This document shows positions 1 through 9,775 of a stretch of 48,666 nucleotides of DNA, piece after piece. The stretch spans positions 1-48,666 of the forward strand of contig NZ_JAVLBQ010000022.1 in assembly GCF_031581265.1 (NCBI RefSeq), read 5' to 3'. This DNA comes from Gracilimonas sp031581265. GTDB lineage: Bacteria; Bacteroidota; Rhodothermia; Balneolales; Balneolaceae. Position 1 is the first letter of the stretch; each line of letters starts with the position of its first letter. Made by a program: the position numbers and the translations under genes. The notes beneath the pieces are model-generated. The model was given only the letters and a program-made list of their open reading frames with translations. It was not told where the DNA came from and ran no database searches.

Positions 1-580
1 TTCCCGGATGGGCCAATACACAAGCTCCACCTACGTTTTTGATAATCTCTATTACCTCTCTGAAATCCGGATAGGTATTATCAATCGGGCCAAGTTTCTG
101 GTTACTCAAATACCGAATAAAAGCTTCTTTTGGGCTACTTACATAGCCCTTTTGGGTTAACACCCGAGCCAAATGGGGGCGACCGATGTTCGCTCCATTA
201 GCCTCTGCCCACACTTCATCATAGTCTACATTTAATCCTTCTTTTTGAACCTTTTTGATTATTTTTTTTATCCTGTTTTTTCGAGCATTTCGCTGTCGGC
301 TTAAAAAATCTTCCAGGTAATTGGTAGTTGGGTCAAAGTTATAAGCCAGGATATGAGATTCTTTTCCATTAAACATGGACGTAATTTCAACCCCGGGGAT
401 TAACTCGATATCAAGTCCTTCAGCTGCTTCTTTGGCAGGTAAATATCCTTTATAGGTATCATGATCGGTAATTGAAATACAGCTGAGTTTTTTTTCTTTG
501 GCAACTTCAATTACCTGATTGGGAGTCAATTTTCCATCTGAACAAGTTGTATGTATGTGCAGATCTGCCTTTTGAGGCAT
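1..580 (-). CDS. PHP-domain phosphoesterase (partial, C-terminus outside window)
   Basis: About 193 N-terminal codons are visible; the reading frame runs off the left edge. It starts MPQKADLHIHTTCSDGKL, the HxH metal motif of PHP phosphoesterases, followed by ITDHDT, a GVEIT segment near residue 65, GRPHLARVL and, at the edge, LAHPG. These are the ordered metal-ligand motifs of the YciV/RNase AM type (3',5'-nucleoside bisphosphate phosphatase or 5'-3' RNA trimming). The ATG overlaps the stop of the upstream protease gene by one base (TAATG), so the two are probably translationally coupled. A DNA polymerase-type PHP domain is unlikely from the short, free-standing N-terminus, but the substrate cannot be fixed from the sequence. 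Confidence 0.88.
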   Translation of the reverse strand, partial: MPQKADLHIHTTCSDGKLTPNQVIEVAKEKKLSCISITDHDTYKGYLPAKEAAEGLDIELIPGVEITSMFNGKESHILAYNFDPTTNYLEDFLSRQRNARKNRIKKIIKKVQKEGLNVDYDEVWAEANGANIGRPHLARVLTQKGYVSSPKEAFIRYLSNQKLGPIDNTYPDFREVIEIIKNVGGACVLAHPG

Positions 581-2226
581 TATTGGTCTCCCGAAAGTAC
601 TTTATTGCGTTCAGTCTCATTTTTAATCAACTCCAGAGCCTTCAACACATCCCCATCGGATCTCAAGCCAGCTTCAACTCTGCCGGATTGTCCTTGATAC
701 CGGGATACTAATTCTAAATACAACCTGCGCTTTATATCCGGGCTTTTTTCTTCAAACAACGTTTCTTTTTCAATTTCAGTAGCTTGTTCCAAAGCTTCCA
801 ATTGTGATTCAGCAGCTTGAATTCCCTTCAGTTCTTCTTTTAAACTTGATAACAGATTTTCAGAATCGGTACTGTATGAAAAGTCTTGCTCTTCCAAATA
901 CTGCTTAAATTGATTAAATACATTATCTGGTAATGCACTATAATCGAATGAAGCATTTTGAGATTCAAATTTCGTAGCAAAATCAAAATACATTCCTTGC
1001 TGCATCAGCGCTACTTCCAGAATACTGGGGGCTTCTTTTCCTGTTTCTATGTCTGGCTGAATACCACGGCCTTCATATACTGTACGGCCATTCCTTGTTT
1101 TAAATTCTCTTTTACTCGAGTCAGCTACAGAAACAGCAGAGTTTTTGCCCTGATGGGTATATTGTACGGACTGAATACTTCTTCCACTTGGAATATAATA
1201 ACGGGATATGGTCATCTTGAGAGAGGTATTATAAGGTAATGGTTTTACAATCTGTACCAATCCTTTCCCAAAACTTTGCTCACCAATTATTACAGCGCGA
1301 TCTAAATCTTGTAGTGCACCTGCAACCACTTCAGATGCACTCGCACTTCCCCCATTCATTAAAACTGTGATGGGTTTGTCAAACATAACGGGCTCACTTG
1401 TCGTGAAAGTCTGGTTATACTCTTGAATCCGACCTCTGATATCAACCACCGTGATTCCCGGTTCTACAAACTTATCGATAATTTTTACCGCTTCTTGTAG
1501 AACACCACCGGGGTTGTCCCTCAAATCAAGTACTAATCCGGATATCTCTTTTTGCTCCGTTAGTTTTTCAAGTTCTTCTCTGATTTCTTCCGCGGCATTA
1601 CTCCCAAACTGATTCAAGCGAATGTAGCCAGCATCTTCTGTTTCACCAATAAAACCCGCATAGGAAATATTTGAAACTTCAATACGTGCCCGTTCTAAAT
1701 TAAAATCGAGTGGCTGGTCTAATCCAAACCTGCGTATTGTGATAGTAACTTCAGACCCAACTTCACCCCTTGTCAGCACGTTTACTTCTTCAGGTTGCAA
1801 CCCCTCAGTAGAAACGCCATCCACAGCAATAATAACGTCTCCTGCACGGATACCGGCTTGTTCGGCAGGACCACCTTCATTTGGTGCTACTACTACAACC
1901 TCACCGTCTCTGTACCCGGCCTCAATACCTATCCCTGCATAATTTCCTCTCTGCATTAGTTCGGACTGTTCATTTTGCGACTCGTTGAACATGACCGTGT
2001 AGGGATCAAGCGTCTCAAGCATAGCATCAATGCCATTCCGCATTAATATTTCAGGATCTACTTCATCCACATACTCCAATGCTACATTTTCATAGGCCTT
2101 GCTGAAAATGCTAAAGTTTTTTTTTATCTGGAAATAGATATCTGTTTGCTGCGCGGCAATTCCTGCCGATGCTAACGCAACAACTAAAACAGCTATTCCT
2201 ACCCTATATTTCTTCTTTTTAAACAT
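580..2226 (-). CDS. ctpA: Carboxy-terminal processing protease, S41 family (CtpA/Prc type)
   Basis: 548 residues with an N-terminal hydrophobic export segment (residues 8-25), a PDZ domain at about 95-165 and an S41 peptidase core. The catalytic dyad is visible as Ser296 in GGSASASEVVAGAL and Lys321 in SFGKGLVQ, 25 residues apart as in E. coli Prc. The DLRDNPGG strand near 234-241 is also typical. It should act in the periplasm, trimming or degrading envelope proteins from their C-termini. The start lies one base after the stop of the LysM transglycosylase gene, so the protease, the transglycosylase and the PHP gene form one operon. Pairing a Ctp protease with a lytic transglycosylase fits a role in controlling peptidoglycan hydrolases, as Prc does for MepS; this last point is inference. 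Confidence 0.95.
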   Translation of the reverse strand: MFKKKKYRVGIAVLVVALASAGIAAQQTDIYFQIKKNFSIFSKAYENVALEYVDEVDPEILMRNGIDAMLETLDPYTVMFNESQNEQSELMQRGNYAGIGIEAGYRDGEVVVVAPNEGGPAEQAGIRAGDVIIAVDGVSTEGLQPEEVNVLTRGEVGSEVTITIRRFGLDQPLDFNLERARIEVSNISYAGFIGETEDAGYIRLNQFGSNAAEEIREELEKLTEQKEISGLVLDLRDNPGGVLQEAVKIIDKFVEPGITVVDIRGRIQEYNQTFTTSEPVMFDKPITVLMNGGSASASEVVAGALQDLDRAVIIGEQSFGKGLVQIVKPLPYNTSLKMTISRYYIPSGRSIQSVQYTHQGKNSAVSVADSSKREFKTRNGRTVYEGRGIQPDIETGKEAPSILEVALMQQGMYFDFATKFESQNASFDYSALPDNVFNQFKQYLEEQDFSYSTDSENLLSSLKEELKGIQAAESQLEALEQATEIEKETLFEEKSPDIKRRLYLELVSRYQGQSGRVEAGLRSDGDVLKALELIKNETERNKVLSGDQ

Positions 2227-2227
2227 A

Positions 2228-4231
2228 TTAATTTGCGGAAATACGCAATGTTTGTCCTACATAAATTCGATTTCCGGAGATGTTATTGAGTCTTCTCAAT
2301 TCACTTAAACTAACACCAAAACTTTCAGCTATCTCACTAAGTGTGTCATTAGACTGAACCGTATATGTCGTAAAATTTTCTCCGTCGGTTGAGGTGGCAG
2401 CGGCTATGAATATATTTTCACCTTGTCGCTGTTTTCTCTCAATTTGCTGTTTTTCAGCATAGCTCAACTCATTAATCTTCTCATAATGATTTTTACGGGT
2501 GTTGGGTACATAGACCGTTAAATTTTGGCCTACACGAATAGTATTCCCAATTCCATTCCAAGACCTGATATTCCAAGCTCTAACATCGTACCACTCAGCA
2601 ATATGTCCAACAGTATCCCCGGTTTTCACTTTATAAGTAACAGCGGTAGAATTTGCCGGCTTACTTACCGTCTGTGATGAAGATCTGCTGGTATTTACAC
2701 TTCGCTGCTGATTAGAAGGCTGATTAGCAGAAATCTGCTGCGCACTGCCCCTTGGCAGAGGAACGACAATTTTTTGTCCTGGGTATATAGTACTTGAAAG
2801 ATTTTCATTTGAACCATATAGACCTGCTACCGTGGTTCCATATTTACGAGCAATAATACCCAATGATTCTCCACTTTCAACGGTATGCATAGTAATATTT
2901 TGGCTTCTTTTTTCTTTGGGGATGTCATCATAATTAGCCAAAAACTCTTCTTTGGTTTGAACCGGAATTTTTAAGGGGTACTTACCTCCCGGAGGAGTAG
3001 CCCAGCGAAGTAATTCAGGATTATAGTCTTTCAGCTCTTCAGTAGTTACCCCTGCTGCTTCCGCTAAATCACTCAACTCCATCAGTCCTTCTACTTCTAC
3101 AACTTCATAAGCGTATGGTTCCCCTTCATAGCTGCTTTGGAACCCAAACTCTTCCGGATTCATACCAATCATGGTAGTAGCAATAAAGCCGGGTACGTAT
3201 CCACGGGTTTCACGGGGTAAATAAGGATATGCAACCCAATAATCTTCTACGCCTCCGGCTCTGTTTATAGCTCTTTTCAATCCTCGTGGACTTATATTAT
3301 AGTTGGCCATAGCAAGATGCCAGTCACCCCAAATTTCATATAAATCAACTAAATGGCGAGCAGCAGCACGAGTCGCTTTTTCCGGGTCTCTGCGTTCATC
3401 GATCCACCAGTTTACTTCCAATCCATATACCGATCCTGTAGCTCTGATAAATTGCCACATTCCAACGGCCGCAGCCCAACTTCTGGCATTAGGGTTCAAA
3501 CCACTTTCAATAAAGGCTAAATAGGTTAATTCCTCAGGCGCTCCCTCTTCTCTGAAAATTTTTCTCATCATAGGCTGATATTTAACCGCCCGGGTTAGCC
3601 ATGTTTCCATCACTTCGGGGCGCCGTAATGTGTAATACACTAAGTGCCTGTTAACATGCTCGTTTGTGATAAGCGGTACATCGGTCTTTTTCAGGTTTAC
3701 GTCTTCAGGAAAATCATATTCGGCTTCAGTCCAGCTTTCATCGGAAGTAAACACCTCTTCCTGTATCGCAAAAATTTCCCCTTCGGGCTCATTCCCGGTT
3801 TCGGTGATACCGTAAAATTCCCGGTATTCAGAGATAACCGTTCTATACAATTCTGTGAAACGGCGATCACCTGAAATTTCAGGATAATCATCTAACAAAC
3901 TTTGAGTAGCTGCGAGAGCATCATTAATTTTGGTTTCCGCTTCCAATGGATCATCATTTACTTGTGCTTCCATAGACTCGATATGCACCCGGTAGATATC
4001 GGAAATTCTGCTCATTACATCTTTCTGAAAATTATCAAGCTCCTGCACCGCCGGTTGTTCATTCACACCTTCTTTCAGATCTAAATTCTGAAACGGGTCC
4101 TTGTAATCCAAAAGTCGTAGAGGCATTTCTTTTTCTTTTAGGATAGCAGTAGAATCTTGAGCTACAATATTTGGTGTTATGAATAAAACACACATTAATA
4201 CAATAGGCGCTTTTTGTAACTTTTGAAGCAT
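2228..4231 (-). CDS. mltD: Membrane-bound lytic murein transglycosylase with three LysM domains (MltD-like)
   Basis: 667 residues. A signal peptide (MLQKLQKAPIVLMCVLF, ending near AQ at 25) is followed by a helical region and an SLT domain at about 215-350, with catalytic Glu242 in LAFIESGLNPNARS and the AVGMWQFIRATG and MANYN segments of the goose-lysozyme fold. Three LysM repeats follow at roughly 450-495, 533-578 and 620-665, each with a TV.SG/ND.L..IA..Y/F core. The enzyme cleaves glycan strands to 1,6-anhydro-MurNAc products. No lipobox is seen, unlike E. coli MltD, so attachment is probably through LysM binding to peptidoglycan. First gene of the operon with ctpA and the PHP gene. Confidence 0.94.
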   Translation of the reverse strand: MLQKLQKAPIVLMCVLFITPNIVAQDSTAILKEKEMPLRLLDYKDPFQNLDLKEGVNEQPAVQELDNFQKDVMSRISDIYRVHIESMEAQVNDDPLEAETKINDALAATQSLLDDYPEISGDRRFTELYRTVISEYREFYGITETGNEPEGEIFAIQEEVFTSDESWTEAEYDFPEDVNLKKTDVPLITNEHVNRHLVYYTLRRPEVMETWLTRAVKYQPMMRKIFREEGAPEELTYLAFIESGLNPNARSWAAAVGMWQFIRATGSVYGLEVNWWIDERRDPEKATRAAARHLVDLYEIWGDWHLAMANYNISPRGLKRAINRAGGVEDYWVAYPYLPRETRGYVPGFIATTMIGMNPEEFGFQSSYEGEPYAYEVVEVEGLMELSDLAEAAGVTTEELKDYNPELLRWATPPGGKYPLKIPVQTKEEFLANYDDIPKEKRSQNITMHTVESGESLGIIARKYGTTVAGLYGSNENLSSTIYPGQKIVVPLPRGSAQQISANQPSNQQRSVNTSRSSSQTVSKPANSTAVTYKVKTGDTVGHIAEWYDVRAWNIRSWNGIGNTIRVGQNLTVYVPNTRKNHYEKINELSYAEKQQIERKQRQGENIFIAAATSTDGENFTTYTVQSNDTLSEIAESFGVSLSELRRLNNISGNRIYVGQTLRISAN

Positions 4232-4327
4232 ATGGGTAGATGATTTTAAATTTTATATAAAGTACTAATTATTGAATTTAATTGGGAATGCTTATAACAC
4301 AAGATTGCGAACGAAAATAACCGAAGA

Positions 4328-6049
4328 TTAGCGCCCTTTATTTTCCTTTTTTACAGATTGTATTAAGTTCATTTCCTGTCCGGTCCATTGTTGAACAATT
4401 GGCCATCTTCTTCCTGAACCAAAAGCCTTGGCAGAAACTTTAAGTCCCGGAGGCGCCTGGTTTCTTTTATGTTCATTTAGATCTACAAGCCGAAAAGTTT
4501 TGTCAACAACCTGTTCATCAATACCGGTATTAATTATTTCTTGTCTTGACCACTGCTCCTCCAAATAGTATTGCAAAATAGTATCTAACGTTTCGTAATC
4601 GGGCAAAGAATCAGAATCTTTTTGATTGGGCCTTAATTCGGCACTTGGGGCTTTAATTAAAATACTCTCCGGAATAACCTCTTTGTTATAATATTCATCA
4701 TTCAGCCACCGGCTAATCTCATAAACTTCAGTTTTATAAACATCTGATATTACCGACAAACCACCCGCCATATCACCGTAAAGAGTACAATAACCAACCG
4801 CCATTTCAGATTTATTGCCGGTATTCAGCAGCATATACCCAAATTTGTTGGCTAATGCCATGAGTAAATCTCCACGGGTACGGCTTTGCAGGTTTTCTTC
4901 TGCAACACCAAAATTTGTTCCCTCAAAATGTGGAGCCAATGCACTATTGTAAGCTTCATAAATTTCTTTAATTGGAATTTCTTTCAATTCGATTCCCAAA
5001 TTGTGAGCCAGCTTTTCCGAATCACTTACACTTCCTTCTGAAGAAAATTCTGAAGGCATAGTCACGGCTATAACATTTTCAGCACCAAGAGCCTCTTTCG
5101 CTATAACAGCCGTCAATGCCGAATCAATACCACCGCTTAATCCCAATATCACTTTTTCAGCCGCTCCGGATTTCTGCAGATAATCCCGTACTCCCAATAC
5201 GAGAGCTTCAAACATTACCTGTTCTTTAGACGGGTTCTCGAAGTTAGCTTCTACATCCGTTATCGTTTCTACTTCATTACTTTGCGGGTTGAAATTGATA
5301 TCAAAAGCATCCGGTTCAAATCTTTTAGAGCGGGCTTTCATTGAACCTGCTCCGTCAAAAGCGAGAGAGTCACCATCAAAAATAAGTTCGGTTTGTGCGC
5401 CCACTGAATTCACATAAAAAAGTGGTAATCCTAAATTTTTAGCATGTTTTTGGAGCATGTTTTTTCGCGTTACAGGCTTGTCTTTATTAAACGGCGAGGC
5501 AGAAATATTGATTATCGCCTGTGCTCCATTTTTTGCTAAAATATCAGCCGGATTCTTATCATAGATGTGATATTGAATATCATTATCGTTGTACCAAATA
5601 TCCTCACAAACGGTAATCCCAAAAGGAAATCCATTGATTATAACGGGTTCAAATTCGGTTCCCGGTTCAAAATAGCGAAGATCATCAAACACATCATAAG
5701 TAGGTAGCAGTGCTTTGTGAACTCGGGCCATTTCCTCGCCATGCTGTGCAACAATAGCAGAGTTATATATCTTCCGTCCAATCCCGCTCATATTTTTAGT
5801 GATGGAGCCGAAGATCACCGTAGTATCGCCGGTTGCCGCAATAATTTCCTCATTCAATTCATACAGTAATTCCCGAAATATTTCTCGCTCCAATAAATCC
5901 ATCGGCGGATATCCGCAAGTTATAAGCTCCGGCAGCAGCAAAAGTTCAATTCCATCCTGTTCAGCTTTTTGTATGGCTTTCAGGATCAGGTCCTTATTCC
6001 CGGAAAGATCTCCGATGGTTGGATTTAGTTGTTCAAGTCGTATGCGCAC
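4328..6049 (-). CDS. nadE: Glutamine-dependent NAD+ synthetase
   Basis: 573 residues with two domains. The N-terminal nitrilase-type glutaminase has its Glu41-Lys111-Cys147 triad (LLLPELITCG, VHKALLPTYD, ITVCEDIWY). The C-terminal synthetase has the PP-loop GLSGGIDSALTAV near residue 305. It amidates deamido-NAD+ with glutamine as nitrogen donor, the last step of NAD synthesis. The frame starts with GTG at 6047-6049 and the product MRIRLEQLNP begins where the family begins; no strong Shine-Dalgarno sequence precedes it. Gaps of about 100 bases on both sides suggest a single-gene unit. Confidence 0.96.
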   Translation of the reverse strand: MRIRLEQLNPTIGDLSGNKDLILKAIQKAEQDGIELLLLPELITCGYPPMDLLEREIFRELLYELNEEIIAATGDTTVIFGSITKNMSGIGRKIYNSAIVAQHGEEMARVHKALLPTYDVFDDLRYFEPGTEFEPVIINGFPFGITVCEDIWYNDNDIQYHIYDKNPADILAKNGAQAIINISASPFNKDKPVTRKNMLQKHAKNLGLPLFYVNSVGAQTELIFDGDSLAFDGAGSMKARSKRFEPDAFDINFNPQSNEVETITDVEANFENPSKEQVMFEALVLGVRDYLQKSGAAEKVILGLSGGIDSALTAVIAKEALGAENVIAVTMPSEFSSEGSVSDSEKLAHNLGIELKEIPIKEIYEAYNSALAPHFEGTNFGVAEENLQSRTRGDLLMALANKFGYMLLNTGNKSEMAVGYCTLYGDMAGGLSVISDVYKTEVYEISRWLNDEYYNKEVIPESILIKAPSAELRPNQKDSDSLPDYETLDTILQYYLEEQWSRQEIINTGIDEQVVDKTFRLVDLNEHKRNQAPPGLKVSAKAFGSGRRWPIVQQWTGQEMNLIQSVKKENKGR

Positions 6050-6166
6050 GGTGTAGTTTTATTTGATTAAATTTTAAGATAAGGAGTATAGAACAGAGTT
6101 AAGAATTGCTTTACCATTAATCCAAAATTAAAAAAAGACTCACTCCCATTTTTAATTTTGAATTTT

Positions 6167-7537
6167 TCATTTTGAATTGCCTATATAGACTGTCTTCGCA
6201 TTCACAAACTCCCGAATTCCATATAAACTAAGTTCACGTCCATAGCCGGATTGTTTGATTCCTCCAAAAGGCAATCTTGGATCGGATTTTACGAATTCAT
6301 TCACGAAACAGCATCCGGCTGCGAGTTTATTGGCGGCAATTTCTTCAGCACGTTTTTCATCTTGAGAAAAAACCGCAGCTCCCAATCCAAATTTGGTATC
6401 GTTAGCAATTTTAATGGCTTCATCTTTGTCTTTCACTTTAATAATGGCGGCAACCGGCCCAAACAATTCTTCTTCATATGCCGGCATTCCCGCTTTTACA
6501 TTCTCTAAAATGGTGACTGGATAATAAGCTCCCTTCTCATCAGGTTTTTGTCCTCCGAGTGTAATTTTAGCTCCTTTTTTTACACTTTCTGCCACTTGTT
6601 CGTGCAAGGTATCTCGTAAATCTTCCCTGGCCTGTGGACCAATATCGGTATCATCCTCAAACGGATCACCGACTTTTTTGGATTCCATGATTCGGGTAAA
6701 CTCTTCCAGGAATTGATCATACACTTTCTCCGTAACAATAAATCTTTTGGCTGCAATACAACTTTGGCCACTGTTGATAAGCCTGGAGGTAGCGCACGTT
6801 TCTGCCGCTTTTGAGATATCGGCATCGTCCAGGATTATATAGGGATCACTTCCACCGAGTTCCAGCACGGTTTTCTTTAGTGTTTCTCCGGCTTGAGCCG
6901 CTACTGCTTTTCCGGCTCGCGTACTTCCGGTTAAAGTCACAGCTGCTATGCCCTCATGCTGGATAACTTCCTTCATCCCGGATTTATCACGCACTATCGT
7001 TCGAAATAAATCGTAAGGAATTCCTGCTTCATGGATGATTTTTTCAATTTCGATAGCACAACCCGTAGTATTTTCGGAGTGCTTAAGGATGGCTCCATTG
7101 CCGGCCATTAAAGCCGGTGCAGCAAATCGAAAGAGCTGCCAGAATGGGAAGTTCCAGGGCATAATGGCTAACACAACTCCCAAAGGATTGAAGGTAACAT
7201 AGCTTTTAGCAGCATCCGTCTCAATCACATCATCTTCAAGGAAATCTTCTGCATTGTCGGCATAGTATTCACAAACCCAGGCACATTTTTCTGCTTCTCC
7301 TACACCTTGTGATAGGGGTTTGCCCATCTCCTTGGCCATTAATTCTGCCAATTCGTGTTTTCGCTCTTTCAATATTTCCGCAATCCTTCGAAGATATTCA
7401 GCTCGTTCCTCAAAGCTTTTTCGCTTCCATTTGTTTTGTGACGTATTTGCTTTTTGGATGATGGAATCTATTTCCTCCATCTTCATTTCGCTATATTCCT
7501 TGAGGACTTTTCCGGTAGCAGGATTGATGGTTTTCAT
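6167..7537 (-). CDS. NAD(P)-dependent aldehyde dehydrogenase (succinate-semialdehyde dehydrogenase-like)
   Basis: 456 residues, the length of the compact SSADH subgroup. Key motifs are PWNFPFWQLFRF at 127-138, the cofactor motif TGSTRAGKAVA at 203-213, catalytic Glu226 in LELGGSDP and nucleophile Cys260 in NSGQSCIAAKRF. The C-terminal LPFGGIKQSGYGRELS stretch is also typical. It oxidises an aldehyde to the acid; best guess succinate semialdehyde, because a class III aminotransferase lies upstream on the same strand, as in GABA catabolism. The 217-base gap between the two genes argues against tight coupling, so the substrate assignment stays tentative. Confidence 0.9.
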   Translation of the reverse strand: MKTINPATGKVLKEYSEMKMEEIDSIIQKANTSQNKWKRKSFEERAEYLRRIAEILKERKHELAELMAKEMGKPLSQGVGEAEKCAWVCEYYADNAEDFLEDDVIETDAAKSYVTFNPLGVVLAIMPWNFPFWQLFRFAAPALMAGNGAILKHSENTTGCAIEIEKIIHEAGIPYDLFRTIVRDKSGMKEVIQHEGIAAVTLTGSTRAGKAVAAQAGETLKKTVLELGGSDPYIILDDADISKAAETCATSRLINSGQSCIAAKRFIVTEKVYDQFLEEFTRIMESKKVGDPFEDDTDIGPQAREDLRDTLHEQVAESVKKGAKITLGGQKPDEKGAYYPVTILENVKAGMPAYEEELFGPVAAIIKVKDKDEAIKIANDTKFGLGAAVFSQDEKRAEEIAANKLAAGCCFVNEFVKSDPRLPFGGIKQSGYGRELSLYGIREFVNAKTVYIGNSK

Positions 7538-7616
7538 AACCTTATAATTATTTGAATTGCTTTATCACTTAAACGGTTGATGGAGTGTAGGAATTCCGAA
7601 TTTATATTGCCAACAT

Positions 7617-7750
7617 CCGTGAACCATGATTTTAAGGATTGAAAGATTCGCATGAATAGAAAGTCTCTCTTAGCGCTTGAGTCTCGACCATCGGGGCAGG
7701 ACTTTATTTAATAAATCCGTAACTATTCTCACAATCCGCCTCATCCGCGT
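7617..7750. repeat. Degenerate intergenic repeat-like segment
   Basis: The 217-base gap between the dehydrogenase and aminotransferase genes contains no ORF with family features. It holds phrases such as ATCCGTGAACCATGATTTT, GGATTGAAAGATTCGC and CAATCCGCCTCATCCGCG, which resemble dispersed non-coding repeats I recall from Bacteroidetes-type genomes. No clear palindrome or target-site duplication was seen. The call rests on resemblance only. Confidence 0.3.
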
Positions 7751-7754
7751 TCCA

Positions 7755-8933
7755 TTACGAATGCTTTCCAATGGCTTCCAAAACCGAATCCAGAACGTCA
7801 TTCAACAATTCATCCTCAATGATAAGTGGTGGAGCCAGCCGAACCAATGTATTGGAATGGAGTGTCCATCCAAGCAAGATTTCTTTTTCGAAGCATTCTT
7901 CTACTACTTTTCTGGTTAGCTCCCAGCTCTCAAGTTGAAGTCCCAGCATGGCCCCTTTCCCGCGAACTTCAACAATTCCTTTACCTTGAAGTTTGGCTTT
8001 CACTTGTTTCTCAATTTCCAAGGCCCGGCTTAAATACTCTCCGGATAAAAGCTCTTTTAAATTGGCATGAGCCGCAGCAGCTGAAACCGGATGCCCCCCA
8101 AACGTAGTTACATGATTTAAAGGCGGGTCGTATTTAAAGCTCTGGAAAATTTCCTTTGACGAGGCAAATCCACCAATCGGCATTCCTCCTCCCATCGCTT
8201 TGGCCATGCAGAGGATGTCAGGAACCACCTCATACTCTTCAAATGCAAACAATTTTCCGGTTCGGCCAAATCCACTTTGAATCTCATCAAAGATCAGCAA
8301 CGCGTCGGCTTTATCGCATCGTCTCTGGATTTCTTTCAGCCACTCTTTTTCAGCCGGTATGATTCCCCCTTCTCCCTGAATAGGTTCCATAATTACAGCT
8401 GCTGTTTTCTCATCGATCAGATCTAACTTCTCAAATGAGTTAAATGTGAGAAAATGAACATCCGGCAGTAATGGCAAATATGGTTCTCGGTATATGTCTC
8501 TTCCAGTTACACTGAGAGAACCATGCGTATCGCCGTGATAGCTGTTTTTGAAACTTATGAGCTTGGTTCGGCCTGTGTATTTTTTAGCGAGCTTGAGTGC
8601 TCCCTCTGTTGCTTCCGTTCCTGAATTCACTAAATAAATTTGTTCTAATTTAGCCGGGAGATTTGAAATCAACAGTTCCGCGAAATCTACCTGAGGCTTT
8701 TGCACAAATTCACCATACACCATCACATGCAGATGCTTATCAACCTGTTGATGAATAGCCTGAACCACTTTTGGATGACGGTGCCCTAAACTACTGACTG
8801 CTATGCCGGATATAAAATCCACAAACCGTTTTCCGTCTTTGGTATAGATAAATGGTCCTTCAGCATGGTTAACCTCCAATCCAATAGGAGCATCACTGGT
8901 TTGAGCTATGTGGTTTAAAAATTTATTTAACAC
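7755..8933 (-). CDS. Class III PLP-dependent aminotransferase (acetylornithine/ornithine or GABA type)
   Basis: 392 residues with the full class III signature: FVDFISGIAVSSLGHRHP at the start, NSGTEATEGALKLAKKYTG for phosphate binding, FDEIQSGFGRTGKLFAFE with Asp216 against the PLP ring nitrogen, and Schiff-base Lys245 in CMAKAMGGGMPIGG. It moves an amino group from an omega-amino substrate to 2-oxoglutarate. Length and motifs fit acetylornithine/ornithine aminotransferases better than long GABA transaminases. No other arginine-biosynthesis gene is nearby, and the next gene downstream is an SSADH-like dehydrogenase, so a catabolic role is equally possible. Confidence 0.9.
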   Translation of the reverse strand: MLNKFLNHIAQTSDAPIGLEVNHAEGPFIYTKDGKRFVDFISGIAVSSLGHRHPKVVQAIHQQVDKHLHVMVYGEFVQKPQVDFAELLISNLPAKLEQIYLVNSGTEATEGALKLAKKYTGRTKLISFKNSYHGDTHGSLSVTGRDIYREPYLPLLPDVHFLTFNSFEKLDLIDEKTAAVIMEPIQGEGGIIPAEKEWLKEIQRRCDKADALLIFDEIQSGFGRTGKLFAFEEYEVVPDILCMAKAMGGGMPIGGFASSKEIFQSFKYDPPLNHVTTFGGHPVSAAAAHANLKELLSGEYLSRALEIEKQVKAKLQGKGIVEVRGKGAMLGLQLESWELTRKVVEECFEKEILLGWTLHSNTLVRLAPPLIIEDELLNDVLDSVLEAIGKHS

Positions 8934-9019
8934 AAGAATTGGGTTAGTTCGCTCAAAGGTAAGAAATCTTTATTGATAGTTGATAGAATGAGAACTGACT
9001 AATCAGGTATTCACACTTT

Positions 9020-9640
9020 TCAACTATCATCTCTCCACTCATCCAACAACTCCATAAACTCCTTCTGAATAGATTTCCCTTTATCTTTTGCATACCAGAT
9101 ATGAAGGTTTTCTACTGCTTTTTTATTTGGTATATCCGGATTAGTACGCTGAGCTTTGTACATTTTATAGGCTTCCTCAGGTCGAGGTCCCCAAGTTCCT
9201 ATTACCTTTAGTGTCGCTTTATCAAGGGCAATCAATTTGGGGATGGATTGGGCACCGTTGGTCAAAAACTCGTCCATAATATCAAGATTTTTATCTCGCA
9301 GAATAATTTTCAGAGTAATCTTATCTGAAACTTTTGCCATTTTATTTATGAATGGAAGGGTTTGAGCTGAATCTCCACACCAACCTTCATTGAGAACCAA
9401 CCAAATCATTTCCCGGGGAAAGGATTCTAATTTTTCAATCAAATCAACATTCAGTTTTCCCCGCTTTTCCCAGCGTCTTGCTCGCTGCAGATACATTTTT
9501 GTATAATGCAGCATATTGGGCCGATTGTCTTCATTGGTAGTTCTTCCCCGCTCAAATAAATCAGCGATCTGCTCATGGTGAGTATCGTAATTTACAGCTT
9601 CGTTGATTAACTCTGAGGTAATAATATCCTTACTGGGCAC
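9020..9640 (-). CDS. Thioredoxin-like protein with WCGDS active-site motif
   Basis: 206 residues, no signal peptide. A helical N-terminal part (1-75) leads into a thioredoxin-like domain with the strand IWLVLNEGWCGDSAQ; Cys88 follows Trp87, but the second active-site position is Ser91, so this is a single-cysteine version. A cis-proline-like SIPK loop follows near residue 133. Such WCGDS proteins are common and uncharacterised in Bacteroidetes and Firmicutes and are annotated simply as thioredoxin family. A role in thiol handling in the cytoplasm is likely, but it cannot act as a classical dithiol disulfide reductase. Confidence 0.8.
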   Translation of the reverse strand: MPSKDIITSELINEAVNYDTHHEQIADLFERGRTTNEDNRPNMLHYTKMYLQRARRWEKRGKLNVDLIEKLESFPREMIWLVLNEGWCGDSAQTLPFINKMAKVSDKITLKIILRDKNLDIMDEFLTNGAQSIPKLIALDKATLKVIGTWGPRPEEAYKMYKAQRTNPDIPNKKAVENLHIWYAKDKGKSIQKEFMELLDEWRDDS

Positions 9641-9775
9641 TATAATTTACTCCTTTTTAACTTCTGTTTATTAGCCTGCATTGGAGTATGTGCAAACCGA
9701 TTTTCTTACCAAATAATTTACCTTCAAGATAAACTTTGATCCTACTTATAAGTTTGCAGTCTTAGTTTTGATCCT

